Positions 7,914 to 15,749 of a stretch of 38,089 nucleotides of DNA are shown piece after piece. How positions within the stretch are numbered: position 1 is the first letter of the stretch; every line of letters begins with the position of its first letter. Position numbers and translations under genes: made by a program. A model generated the notes under the pieces. That model saw nothing but the letters and a program-made list of their open reading frames with translations. It was not told where the DNA came from and did no database searches. The stretch is from the NCBI GenBank assembly GCA_036394995.1, contig DASWED010000107.1, forward strand, positions 1-38,089. Reading direction: 5' to 3'. This DNA comes from DASWED01 sp036394995 (lineage in GTDB: Bacteria > Actinomycetota > UBA4738 > JACQTL01).

Positions 7914-9440
7914 TCATCCGCCTCCGGTGAAGAAGCCGGTCAGGGCCCTCACGGCGTCGTTCGTGATCCCGAACACCACGGTGGGGACCAGGCCCAGGAC
8001 GACGATCAGCGCGAGGAGCGGAGCCCAGGACAGCCATTCGACCCGGGTGGTGTCCTCCAGGGCCACCTGGTCCCACCGCTCCGGCACCACGCCGTAGTCG
8101 ATGCGCTGGACCGTCCACAGCAGGTAGCCCGCGGTGAGGATGGTCCCGATCCCGCCGAACACCATCAGGGTCCGGTACAGCCCGACGTCCAGCCCCGGCC
8201 CGGGCTGGTACGCGCCCAGCAGCGCCAGGATCTCCCCCCAGAAGCCGGCCAGGCCGGGGAGCCCCAGCGACGCGATCGCGGTCAACGCCAGCGCCCCGCC
8301 CAGCTTGGGCATCTTCCGCAGGACCCCGCCGCCGATCTCCGCGATCTGACGCGTGTGGTACCGGTCGTAGATCGAGCCGACCTCGAAGAACAGCATCCCG
8401 GTGATCACGCCGTGGGCCACCATCCCGAAGATCGCCGCGTTGATCCCCACCGTGGTCATGGTGGCGATCCCCAGCATGACGAACCCCATGTGCCCCACCG
8501 ACGAGAACGCGATGAGCCGCTTGAGGTCCCGCTGGGCCAGACAGGCCAGCGACGCGTACACGATCGCGATCACCGCCAGCACCGCGATGTACGGCGCCCA
8601 CTTCACGGCCGCGTACGGCAGGGTGGGGAACGCGATCCGGATGAACCCGTAGGCGCCCATCTTCAGCAGGATCCCGGCAAGGAGGACCGAGCCGACGGTC
8701 GGCGCCTCCGTATGCGCATCGGGGAGCCACGTGTGCAGCGGCCACATCGGCACCTTCACCGCGAACCCCAGGAACATCCCTCCGAACAGGATCAGCTGGA
8801 GCCCATGGGAGATGGCCCCGCCGTGCTGCTGGAGGAACTGGATGTCGAACGTGTGGGGCGTGGCCTGGAACGACAGCCCGATGAACGCGAGCAGCATGAA
8901 CACGCTGCCGAAGAACGTGAACAGGAAGAACTTCGTGGCGGCGTACTGACGGTTCCCCGAGCCCCAGACGCCGATCATGAAGTACATCGGGACCAGCACC
9001 GTCTCCCAGAACACGAAGAACAGCGCCAGGTCGAACGCGACGAACGTGCCCAGCATCCCGGTCTCGAGGAGCAGCATCAGCGCCAGGAAGGCCTTGGGGC
9101 TCGCCCCCGTCGGCATCCGGTTCAGCGAGTACACGGCGCACAGGAACGTCGTGAGCAGCGTCAGCTCGAACAGCGGCAGCGAGATCCCGTCGAGGCCCAC
9201 GTGGTAGCCGGCGCCGATGGACTTGATCCACGTCGTATGCAACTCGAACTGGAGCCCGCTCCCGGAGCCGTAGTCGAACCCGAACAGGATCGCGATCCCC
9301 ACCACGAGGGCGGCGCCGGAGAAGAGCACGGCGAGCGTCCGGGCCGAGCTCACCCGGCTCCGCGGCACCAGCGCGATCACCAGCGCGCCGGCCACCGGCA
9401 GGAACACGGCGAGCGAGACCGCGGTCCCCTCCCAGGTCAT
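7914..9440 (-). CDS. nuoM: NADH-quinone oxidoreductase subunit M, second operon
   Basis: 508 residues, a proton-pumping antiporter-like membrane subunit. Conserved features include the TM5 glutamate segment FWETVLVPMYFMIGVWG and the KVPMWPLHTWLPDAHTEAP signature, and ISFSSVGHMGF-type sequence is read as IAFSSVGHMGF. The start is the ATG at 9440, whose ATGA overlaps the nuoL stop codon by 4 nt (translational coupling). Longer upstream reading would run into nuoL and is not used. The C-terminus is short, without the Cys-containing tail seen in the NuoM of the main operon. Confidence 0.93.
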   Translation of the reverse strand: MTWEGTAVSLAVFLPVAGALVIALVPRSRVSSARTLAVLFSGAALVVGIAILFGFDYGSGSGLQFELHTTWIKSIGAGYHVGLDGISLPLFELTLLTTFLCAVYSLNRMPTGASPKAFLALMLLLETGMLGTFVAFDLALFFVFWETVLVPMYFMIGVWGSGNRQYAATKFFLFTFFGSVFMLLAFIGLSFQATPHTFDIQFLQQHGGAISHGLQLILFGGMFLGFAVKVPMWPLHTWLPDAHTEAPTVGSVLLAGILLKMGAYGFIRIAFPTLPYAAVKWAPYIAVLAVIAIVYASLACLAQRDLKRLIAFSSVGHMGFVMLGIATMTTVGINAAIFGMVAHGVITGMLFFEVGSIYDRYHTRQIAEIGGGVLRKMPKLGGALALTAIASLGLPGLAGFWGEILALLGAYQPGPGLDVGLYRTLMVFGGIGTILTAGYLLWTVQRIDYGVVPERWDQVALEDTTRVEWLSWAPLLALIVVLGLVPTVVFGITNDAVRALTGFFTGGG

Positions 9441-11290
9441 GTCACCCTCGTGAAGATCAGGGCCAGGATCACGACCCCGGCGAACAGGAACACGGCGTAC
9501 CGCTGGACGCTCCCGGACTGGAGGTACCGGAGCAACCCGCCCATCCCCCGCGCGGCGAGCCCGACGCCGTTCACGGCGCCGTCCACCACCCGGCGGTCCA
9601 CTGCGTCCACCGCGTCGGCCACCGGGTACTGGATGCTCCGGACCAGGCCTCGCTCGTAGACGTCGTCGAGGTAGTACTTGCGCTCCAGGAGCGTGTACGC
9701 GGGCCCGAGCCTGCGGAGGGGATCGGGAACGCGCCATCGCCGGTACAGCCCGTACCCCACCACGACCCCCGCGGCCGCCCCCAGCAGCGAGATGGCCGCG
9801 AAGCCGTAGTCCACGGGTTCGATGACGAAGGGCTCACCGAAGAAGTGGACCCAGTGCGCGAACAGGTGCGTGGGGCCGAGGAACCCCACCACGCACGAGA
9901 GGCCGGCCAGGACCACCATCGGACCGGCCATGGCCACGGGAGCCTCGTGCGGCTCGGCGTGGCCCCGGTACTCGCCGAAGAACGTCAGGAGCACGGCCCG
10001 GGTCATGTAGAACGCGGTCAGCACCGCGGTGGCCAGCGTGAACGCGAACAGCCAGTACGTGTGCGACTTGTAGGCGATCGAGATGATCTCGTCCTTCGAC
10101 CAGAACCCGGCCAGCGGCGGGATCCCGGACAGGGCCGCCGCCCCGATCAGGAACACCCAGAACGTGAGGGGCATCCGCTTCCGGAGGCCCCCCATCTCGC
10201 TCATGTTGTTCGAGTGCACGGCGTGGATCACCGAGCCGGCGGCGAGGAACAGCAGGGCCTTGAAGAACGCGTGGGTGAACAGGTGGAACAGCCCCGGCGT
10301 GTACCCGGCCGGGCCCAGCGAAAGCCCGGCCACCATGTACGCCAGCTGGGACACGGTCGAGTACGCGAGCACCCGTTTCACGTCGTCCTGGATCATCGCC
10401 AGGAGCGCGGTGATGGCCATTGTGATCGCCGCGATGATCCCCACGAACAGCAGCACGAAGTGGGGCGCGTTGAAGAACACGGAGAACATCCGCCCCACCA
10501 GGTACACGCCGGCCGCCACCATGGTCGCCGCGTGGATCAGCGCGGACACCGGGGTGGGGCCGGCCATGGCGTCGGGGAGCCACACGTGCAGCGGGAACTG
10601 GGCCGACTTCCCGATGGCGCCTCCGAACAGCAGCAGGGCCCCCGCGAACAACAGCCCCTGGCCGATGGCGCCCTGATCGGCGCCGAGGTTGATCGAGTGC
10701 ATGTTCGACGTGCCGGTGGCCAGGATGAGCACGAAGATCCCGAACAGGAACGGGACGTCGCCGGTCTTGGTGGTGATGAACGCCTTGATGCCGGCGTTCG
10801 AATTGACCTTGTCCTCCCACCAGTGCCCCACCAGGAGGTAGGAGCAGATCCCGACCAGCTCCCACCCCACCAGGAGCTGGATGAGGTCGTTCGCGATGAC
10901 CAGGTTCAGCATCGAGGCCGTGAACAGCGACAGCGCGGCGAAGTACCACGTGTAGCGGCGGTCCTCGTGCATGTACGCCGTGGAGTAGATCTGCACGCAC
11001 AGCGACACGAACGTCACCACGCAGAACATCACGGCGGTCAGCCCGTCCACGAACATCGAGACCTGCAGGGAGAACCCGCCGAGGTCGAACCACGTGAACC
11101 CGGCCTCCTCCGGCCGGGCGTTGCCGTTCGCCACGAAGTGGGCCATGACGATCAGCGACATCAGGAACGAGACCGCCACCGCGACGATCCCGATCTCCGC
11201 GCCCTTGCCCGGCATCCGCTTACCCAGGAACACGATCAGGGGAAAGGCCAGCGCAGGCAGCACCGGGATCAGCCACGCGACGTGGATCAC
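9437..11290 (-). CDS. nuoL: NADH-quinone oxidoreductase subunit L, second operon
   Basis: 617 residues, the distal antiporter-like subunit with about 16 membrane segments. It shows the TM5 glutamate motif VGWELVGICSYLLVGHWW, the signature AQFPLHVWLPDAMAGPTPVS and the HAATMVAAGVYLV segment. The C-terminal part has the lateral amphipathic helix region and a last membrane segment (RYAVFLFAGVVILALIF), so the subunit looks complete. It starts MIHVAWLIPVLP, 5 nt after nuoK. It overlaps nuoM by 4 nt. Confidence 0.94.
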   Translation of the reverse strand: MIHVAWLIPVLPALAFPLIVFLGKRMPGKGAEIGIVAVAVSFLMSLIVMAHFVANGNARPEEAGFTWFDLGGFSLQVSMFVDGLTAVMFCVVTFVSLCVQIYSTAYMHEDRRYTWYFAALSLFTASMLNLVIANDLIQLLVGWELVGICSYLLVGHWWEDKVNSNAGIKAFITTKTGDVPFLFGIFVLILATGTSNMHSINLGADQGAIGQGLLFAGALLLFGGAIGKSAQFPLHVWLPDAMAGPTPVSALIHAATMVAAGVYLVGRMFSVFFNAPHFVLLFVGIIAAITMAITALLAMIQDDVKRVLAYSTVSQLAYMVAGLSLGPAGYTPGLFHLFTHAFFKALLFLAAGSVIHAVHSNNMSEMGGLRKRMPLTFWVFLIGAAALSGIPPLAGFWSKDEIISIAYKSHTYWLFAFTLATAVLTAFYMTRAVLLTFFGEYRGHAEPHEAPVAMAGPMVVLAGLSCVVGFLGPTHLFAHWVHFFGEPFVIEPVDYGFAAISLLGAAAGVVVGYGLYRRWRVPDPLRRLGPAYTLLERKYYLDDVYERGLVRSIQYPVADAVDAVDRRVVDGAVNGVGLAARGMGGLLRYLQSGSVQRYAVFLFAGVVILALIFTRVT

Positions 11291-11294
11291 GGCC

Positions 11295-11624
11295 TCACCA
11301 CTTGAGGAGGTTCACTTCGTCGACGTTGATCGACTCGCGGTTCCGGTAGATCAGGATGACGATGGCCAGGCCGATCCCGATCTCGGCCGCCGCCACCGTG
11401 ATCACGAACAGCGCGAAGATCTGCCCCGCGGCGGCGGTGGCTCCGGCCACGGCAACGACCGACTTCACGGACTTGGAGAACGCCACCAGGTTCACGTTCA
11501 CCGCGTTCAGCATCAGCTCGATCGACATCAGGACCAGCACCGCGTTCCGGCGGGCCAGCACGCCGTACACCCCGATGGCGAACAGGGCGGCCGAGAACAC
11601 CAGCGGGAGCCACAGGTGGATCAC
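11295..11624 (-). CDS. nuoK: NADH-quinone oxidoreductase subunit K, second operon
   Basis: 109 residues and three membrane helices. The two buried glutamates needed for proton transfer are present in the family context: MSIELMLNAVN (TM2) and AAAEIGIGLAIV (TM3). Normal length is about 100; there is a slightly longer TM2-TM3 loop rich in Val/Ala. The start overlaps the nuoJ stop by 4 nt. The C-terminus NVDEVNLLKW is typical. Confidence 0.95.
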   Translation of the reverse strand: MIHLWLPLVFSAALFAIGVYGVLARRNAVLVLMSIELMLNAVNVNLVAFSKSVKSVVAVAGATAAAGQIFALFVITVAAAEIGIGLAIVILIYRNRESINVDEVNLLKW

Positions 11625-12127
11625 GGCTCGTCCTTCCGGGCGATGGCAATGGCCCCGATGAGGGCCGCCAGCAGCAGGATCGACACGACCTCGAACGGCG
11701 CCACGTAGTGCTTGAACAGGTCCTGTCCGATCTCGGCGGTGCTGGTCTGCGCGAGCGGCGAGAACGTCGTGGTCCGGAACGCGTCGAGCACCAGGAACAC
11801 CAGCCCGGACAGGATCGCCAGCGACACCAGCGCGGAGATCCCCCGCTGCTGGTTGTCCAGGGCCTCGTGCCCGATCGGGGCCTTGGTCAGCATGAGCGCG
11901 AACAGCAGCAGGACCACGATGGCCCCCACGTAGATCACGATCTGGACCCAGGCCACGAACTCGGCGGCCATCACCAGGTACCCGGCCCCGATCATGGCCA
12001 GCGTGATCACCAGGTACAGCGCCCCGTGCACGACGTTCTTCGTGGTCACCAGCCGGAGCGCCGAGATGATCCCGACCACCCCGATGACGGAGAACGCGAT
12101 CTCCTGGGAGCTGATCGACGCGATCAC
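11621..12127 (-). CDS. nuoJ: NADH-quinone oxidoreductase subunit J, second operon
   Basis: 168 residues, a five-helix membrane subunit next to NuoA/K. It has the conserved TM3 region AWVQIVIYVGAIVVLLLFALML, where the pi-bulge and Tyr of NuoJ lie. It uses a GTG start (12127-12125) 7 nt after the nuoI stop, with GGAGGG about 11 nt upstream; the next ORF overlaps its end by 4 nt. It is shorter than the main-operon NuoJ because it lacks the long Pro/Glu-rich tail. Confidence 0.93.
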   Translation of the reverse strand: MIASISSQEIAFSVIGVVGIISALRLVTTKNVVHGALYLVITLAMIGAGYLVMAAEFVAWVQIVIYVGAIVVLLLFALMLTKAPIGHEALDNQQRGISALVSLAILSGLVFLVLDAFRTTTFSPLAQTSTAEIGQDLFKHYVAPFEVVSILLLAALIGAIAIARKDEP

Positions 12128-12134
12128 CAGGTGA

Positions 12135-13085
12135 TCAGCCCTCCCCCACCTTGCGCCGGGCCTCGAGCATCGCCGCCCGCCGGGCCTTGCCCTCGGCCAC
12201 CCGGCGCTGGGTCCCCTTCTCCAGCTCCTCGGCCAGGACCCGTTCGAACGTGGGCTGGTCCAGCTCCACCTCCACCCGCTCGGTGCGTGGGCCGGCCGCC
12301 GTGGGCTGCCCGGCCTCCTCGCCGGCGGCGGCCACGGCCGGCGTGGCCTCCTCGGGCGACGGCCCGGGGGCCACCGGGGCCGTGGTGGGCGGCGCGCCGG
12401 CGTCGGCCGGTGCCGCCGGACCGGGGGCAGGTGGCGCGGCCGCTGGGGCCGGGGCCGCCGCCGTGGCCTGGGGCACGACCTCCTGGCCCACCAGAGGCGG
12501 CTGGGCCTGGAGCGCGGGGACCGGCGCCGCTGCCTCGGGCGGGGCCTCGGCCCCGACCTCCAGCGCCGGCGGCGGCTTCACGTGGTACGTCCACTCCTCG
12601 AGCCGCTCCTTCTCGTGGATGAGCTCGTGGATGTCGTATTCCGCGTACTCGAACTCCGGCGACCAGAACAGCGCGTCGAACGGACACGCCTCCACGCAGA
12701 TCCCGCAGTACATGCACAGGGCGTAGTCGATGGCGAACCGGTCGAGCACCTTCACGCTGCGGGCCCGCCCCCCCGACGCCGGGTCGTGGGTCTCCTTGTG
12801 GGCATCGATGTAGATGCACCAGTCGGGGCACTCCCGCGAGCACTTGTAGCAGACCGTGCAGTTCGCCTCCTTCAGCGCGATGACCCCCCGGGTCCGCGCC
12901 GGGAGGTCGGGCTTCTCCTCCGGGTACCGCTGGGTGATCGACGGCGACAGGAGGTGCTTCAGCGTGACCATGAGGCCCTTGATGAGGCCCGTTCCTCGAA
13001 TTGGCCTGGGCAGATCGACGTCCTCCTGGGTCCGGACGCCGTCGGGCCGGGGGGTCCTTCCGGTTCGGACTCGCTGTGCGGCCAT
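12135..13085 (-). CDS. nuoI: NADH-quinone oxidoreductase subunit I with long Pro/Ala-rich C-terminal extension, second operon
   Basis: 316 residues, against about 150-200 for ordinary NuoI. The core carries two complete [4Fe-4S] motifs C-x2-C-x2-C-x3-CP: C76, C79, C82, C86 and C124, C127, C130, C134 (clusters N6a and N6b that pass electrons to NuoB). After residue 170 the protein continues with about 95 residues dominated by Ala, Pro and Gly (171-265), then a charged, helix-like end (266-316: FERVLAEELEKG, then RRVAEGKARRA). The extension has no similarity I can name. It could tether a partner that replaces the missing NuoEFG module; that is inference. The ATG at 13085 is 9 nt after the nuoH stop. 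Confidence 0.92.
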   Translation of the reverse strand: MAAQRVRTGRTPRPDGVRTQEDVDLPRPIRGTGLIKGLMVTLKHLLSPSITQRYPEEKPDLPARTRGVIALKEANCTVCYKCSRECPDWCIYIDAHKETHDPASGGRARSVKVLDRFAIDYALCMYCGICVEACPFDALFWSPEFEYAEYDIHELIHEKERLEEWTYHVKPPPALEVGAEAPPEAAAPVPALQAQPPLVGQEVVPQATAAAPAPAAAPPAPGPAAPADAGAPPTTAPVAPGPSPEEATPAVAAAGEEAGQPTAAGPRTERVEVELDQPTFERVLAEELEKGTQRRVAEGKARRAAMLEARRKVGEG

Positions 13086-13094
13086 CTCGCTCCC

Positions 13095-14162
13095 CTACCT
13101 CGTCGCGACCTTGATGACCGCGGTGACCATGATGTTCGCCAGCGCGAGCGGGATCAGCAGGGTCCAGGAGAACCGCTGCAGCTGGTCCTCGCGCAGGCGA
13201 GGGTACGTCGCCCGGAGCCAGATGATGAAGAACGAGAGCCCCATGATCTTGCCGGACATCCAGATCCAGCCCGGGATGAACGACAGGAAGGGCAGCGGCT
13301 GGTACGCGCCGAGGTACAGCACCGAGGCGATGGCGGAGAGCGCCACGATCCCGCCGTACTCCGCCAGCAGGAAGAACGCGAACCGCAGGCCCGAGTACTC
13401 GGTGTAGGCCCCGAAGATGATCTCGGAGTCGGCGATGGGCATGTCGAACGGCGGCCGGGTCAGCTCCGCGATGGCCGAGATCATGAAGATCCCGAACCCC
13501 ACGATCTGCGGGAACACGAACCAGATGTCCTGCTGGCTCTCGGAGATGACGAGCAGCGACAGGCTGGAGCGGCCCGCGCCGAGGACGGTGCCGCTGGCCT
13601 GGAGGACGACCGCCGCGGCGGCCAGGATCAGCGGCAGCTCGTACGCGATGAGCTGGGCCGCCGCCCGGAGGGCCCCGATGAGCGAGAACTTGTTCGCGCT
13701 GGCCCATCCGGCCATGAGGATCCCGATCACCGAGATCGACGACGCCGCCAGGACGAAGAAGATCCCCACGTCGAGGTTCTCCGCGTAGATCCCGCTGTCG
13801 AACGGGATCACCGCGAACAGCAAGATGTACGGGATCATGGCCACCGCCGGGGCCAGCGCGAACACCCACCGGTCGGCCGCGCGAGGGATGATGTCCTCCT
13901 TCTGCACGAACTTCACGCCGTCCGCGATGAGCTGGGCCCACCCGTGGAACCGCCCCGCGTACATCGGCCCCAGCCGGTGCTGCATGTGGGCCAGGACCTT
14001 GTGCTCCATGTAGCCCACCACCATCGGCGCCGACAGGAACACGATCAGCACGAGCAGGGCCTTGACGATCAGGACGACCCAGAAGTTGTCGAACAGGTTG
14101 TTCACGAACGAGGGGTTGGCCTGCCCCAGGAGGTGGACGACCGGCGCGAGGGCGGCCGTCAC
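13095..14162 (-). CDS. nuoH: NADH-quinone oxidoreductase subunit H, second operon
   Basis: 355 residues with eight or nine membrane helices; this subunit forms the quinone chamber together with NuoB/NuoD. The GTG start overlaps the nuoC stop codon (GTGA). Compared with the other NuoH in the window (RIGPNRAGPFGLL), the first cytoplasmic loop reads HRLGPMYAGRFHGW. The acidic TM5-6 loop reads RPPFDMPIADSEI instead of RPPFDLPEAETEL, so a normally conserved Glu is Ile and another Glu is Asp. EYSG that follows is intact. This suggests an altered quinone or coupling site. Confidence 0.93.
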   Translation of the reverse strand: MTAALAPVVHLLGQANPSFVNNLFDNFWVVLIVKALLVLIVFLSAPMVVGYMEHKVLAHMQHRLGPMYAGRFHGWAQLIADGVKFVQKEDIIPRAADRWVFALAPAVAMIPYILLFAVIPFDSGIYAENLDVGIFFVLAASSISVIGILMAGWASANKFSLIGALRAAAQLIAYELPLILAAAAVVLQASGTVLGAGRSSLSLLVISESQQDIWFVFPQIVGFGIFMISAIAELTRPPFDMPIADSEIIFGAYTEYSGLRFAFFLLAEYGGIVALSAIASVLYLGAYQPLPFLSFIPGWIWMSGKIMGLSFFIIWLRATYPRLREDQLQRFSWTLLIPLALANIMVTAVIKVATR

Positions 14163-14686
14163 TCCTCCTCGACCTCCTCGCCCTCGGCGGCGCCCGGCCA
14201 GGGCTTGGCCACGCGGCTCATGAGCTCGAAGTCCTTGCGCAGGGGGTGGCCCTCGAACGGCTCCGGCAGGACCAGCTTCACCAGGTGGGGATGGCCCTCG
14301 AACACAATGCCGAACAACTCCCAGGTCTCCCGTTCGTGCCAGTTCGCCCCGGGGTACACGTCGTGGATGGTGGGGACGGTGGCCCCCTCCCGGGGCACCC
14401 GGAGCTTCACCCGGACGTGGTGGTTGTGGGCGGTCGAGTACACGTGGACCACGACCTCGAACTCACCCGCATCCGGGAAGTCCACGGCCGAGATGAAGTC
14501 GAAGTAGTCGCAGTCGAACTCCGGGTCGTCCCGGAGCACCGTGATCAGCTCCCGGTAGCGCGACGGCGCCACGGTCACCACGGCGTGCCCGTCCCGGTCG
14601 GCGACGTCGACGATGTCGGCGCCGAACCGGGCCCGGAGCGCGTTCCCGACGTCAGCGGGCGTCAGGGGGTGTCGAGAGCTGGCCAC
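14159..14686 (-). CDS. nuoC: NADH-quinone oxidoreductase subunit C, second operon
   Basis: 175 residues, a 30-kDa-subunit-type protein of the peripheral arm. The family signature HERETWELFGIVFEGHPHL and the end EGHPLRKDF are clear. It is a stand-alone NuoC: there is no fused or following NuoD, because its stop codon overlaps the nuoH start. A GTG start at 14686 lies inside the end of nuoB (35-nt overlap); a later start is possible but would remove conserved N-terminal residues. The C-terminus is acidic (EGEEVEEE). Confidence 0.92.
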   Translation of the reverse strand: MASSRHPLTPADVGNALRARFGADIVDVADRDGHAVVTVAPSRYRELITVLRDDPEFDCDYFDFISAVDFPDAGEFEVVVHVYSTAHNHHVRVKLRVPREGATVPTIHDVYPGANWHERETWELFGIVFEGHPHLVKLVLPEPFEGHPLRKDFELMSRVAKPWPGAAEGEEVEEE

Positions 14687-15158
14687 TCCACTTCTCCCTG
14701 ATGTCTTCCTGGGCGATCTTCTCCTGCAGCTTCATGATCCCGTGCAGGAGGGCCTCCGGCCGCGGCGGACACCCGGGGACGTACACGTCCACCGGGATGA
14801 ACTGGTCCACGCCCTTGGTCACGGAGTAGGAGTCCCAGTACGGGCCACCGCAGTTCGAACAGGAGCCGAACGAGATCACGTACTTCGGCTCGGGCATCTG
14901 GTCGTACACGCGCTTGATGGCGGGCGACATCTTGTCCGTGACCGTGCCCGCCACCAGCAGCAGGTCGGCCTGCCGGGGACCGTGGGCGAACGGGATCACG
15001 CCGAACCGGATGAAGTCGTGCTTGGAGGTGGAGGCGGCGATGAACTCGATGGCGCAGCAGGCCAGGCCGAAGTTCATGATCCACAGCGAGTACCGCCGGC
15101 CCCAGTTGAGGATGAACTTCATGGGCTGCGGCACCGCGATCTTGTCGATCACACCCAT
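14652..15158 (-). CDS. nuoB: NADH-quinone oxidoreductase subunit B, second operon
   Basis: 168 residues. It ligates the terminal [4Fe-4S] cluster N2; the four cysteines are present: the tandem pair in GLACCAIEF, one in SFGSCSNCGGP (which has an additional Cys) and one in VPGCPPRPEA. The ATG at 15158 overlaps the nuoA end by 10 nt. The N-terminus is short, unlike the Gly-rich N-terminus of the other NuoB. Since N2 normally sits at the NuoB/NuoD interface, the absence of nuoD in this operon is striking. Confidence 0.95.
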   Translation of the reverse strand: MGVIDKIAVPQPMKFILNWGRRYSLWIMNFGLACCAIEFIAASTSKHDFIRFGVIPFAHGPRQADLLLVAGTVTDKMSPAIKRVYDQMPEPKYVISFGSCSNCGGPYWDSYSVTKGVDQFIPVDVYVPGCPPRPEALLHGIMKLQEKIAQEDIREKWSGQLSTPPDAR

Positions 15159-15538
15159 CTCAGGACTCCCTTCCGCCACGCGTACAGCAGGCCCGCGCCG
15201 AGGATCCCGATGAAGATGCCCATCTCGACTACCGCGGCGTAGCCCAGCCCCTGGAACACCGTGGCCCACGGGAACAGGAACACGCTCTCCACGTCGAACA
15301 CCACGAACAGGAACGCGTAGATGTAGTAGCGGATCTGCGTCTGGGACCACCCTTCGCCCACCGGGTCGATGCCGCACTCGTACGTGGTGAGCTTCTCGTG
15401 GCTCGGCCGGTGGGGGGACATGGCCCGGGCGCTCACCAGGGCCACCGCCACCAGACCCATCCCGGCGACGACCACCCCGATGATGGTGGAGTACTGCTGG
15501 AAGAAGCCGTCCGGCGACGCTTGTGAAAGCATTCTCAA
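15149..15538 (-). CDS. nuoA: NADH-quinone oxidoreductase subunit A, second operon
   Basis: 127-129 residues and three membrane helices. It has the conserved YECGIDP loop (including the Cys used as a conformational marker) and the TM2 segment FVVFDVESVFLFPWA with its acidic residues. First gene of the partial operon. Two starts are possible: ATG at 15532, or TTG at 15538, which lies exactly 6 nt after a TAGAAT box. The Rex-type palindrome 15521-15538 covers both. No Shine-Dalgarno is visible, so translation is probably leaderless or nearly so. Confidence 0.94.
   Translation of the reverse strand: MRMLSQASPDGFFQQYSTIIGVVVAGMGLVAVALVSARAMSPHRPSHEKLTTYECGIDPVGEGWSQTQIRYYIYAFLFVVFDVESVFLFPWATVFQGLGYAAVVEMGIFIGILGAGLLYAWRKGVLRWV
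15521..15538. promoter_or_regulatory. Rex-type operator over the start of the second nuo operon
   Basis: TTGTGAA-AGCA-TTCTCAA on the plus strand, one mismatch from the Rex palindrome TTGTGAA-N4-TTCACAA. It covers the nuoA start codon and lies immediately downstream of the TAGAAT box. Rex is the NADH/NAD+-sensing repressor known to act on nuo and cyd genes in Streptomyces. Confidence 0.7.
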
Positions 15539-15749
15539 GCGCGGATTCTATACAAGGCCGGCCGGGCAGCCCTCCCGGCGCCGCCTCCGGGTCAGGAGGT
15601 CCCGCCGCTCCCGGTCCGCTGGGACCACAGGAACGCCTTCGCCTGGCCCTCGACCAACGACGCACCCGATCGCGGTCCGGAGAGGAATGCGGTCGTTCCC
15701 TCTACATCACATCGGGGTGGCAACGAGCGGGGTCGTGAGCGAGGCGTGA
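15539..15749. other. 211-bp gap between nuoA (second operon) and the polyprenyl synthase
   Basis: No supported gene. It holds the promoter region of the second nuo operon near its left end; a strong terminator after the polyprenyl synthase is not visible. An open frame that continues from the opposite frame of the synthase reaches into it but lacks a start of its own. Confidence 0.55.
15545..15550 (-). promoter_or_regulatory. candidate -10 box of the second nuo operon
   Basis: TAGAAT (5 of 6 to TATAAT) on the minus strand in the stretch TTGTATAGAATCC. Six nucleotides separate it from the TTG at 15538 and twelve from the ATG at 15532. The expected transcription start falls at the first base of the Rex-type palindrome, a good repression geometry. 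The -35 region is weak. Confidence 0.5.

Noticed and set aside
7902..11305. Long plus-strand open frames opposite nuoM and nuoL
   Set aside because: Arg/His/Gln-rich low-complexity translations, antisense to clearly conserved membrane subunits.
15592..15749. Small peptide reading into the nuoA promoter gap
   Set aside because: It continues an alternative frame of the polyprenyl synthase and has no own start or ribosome-binding site.
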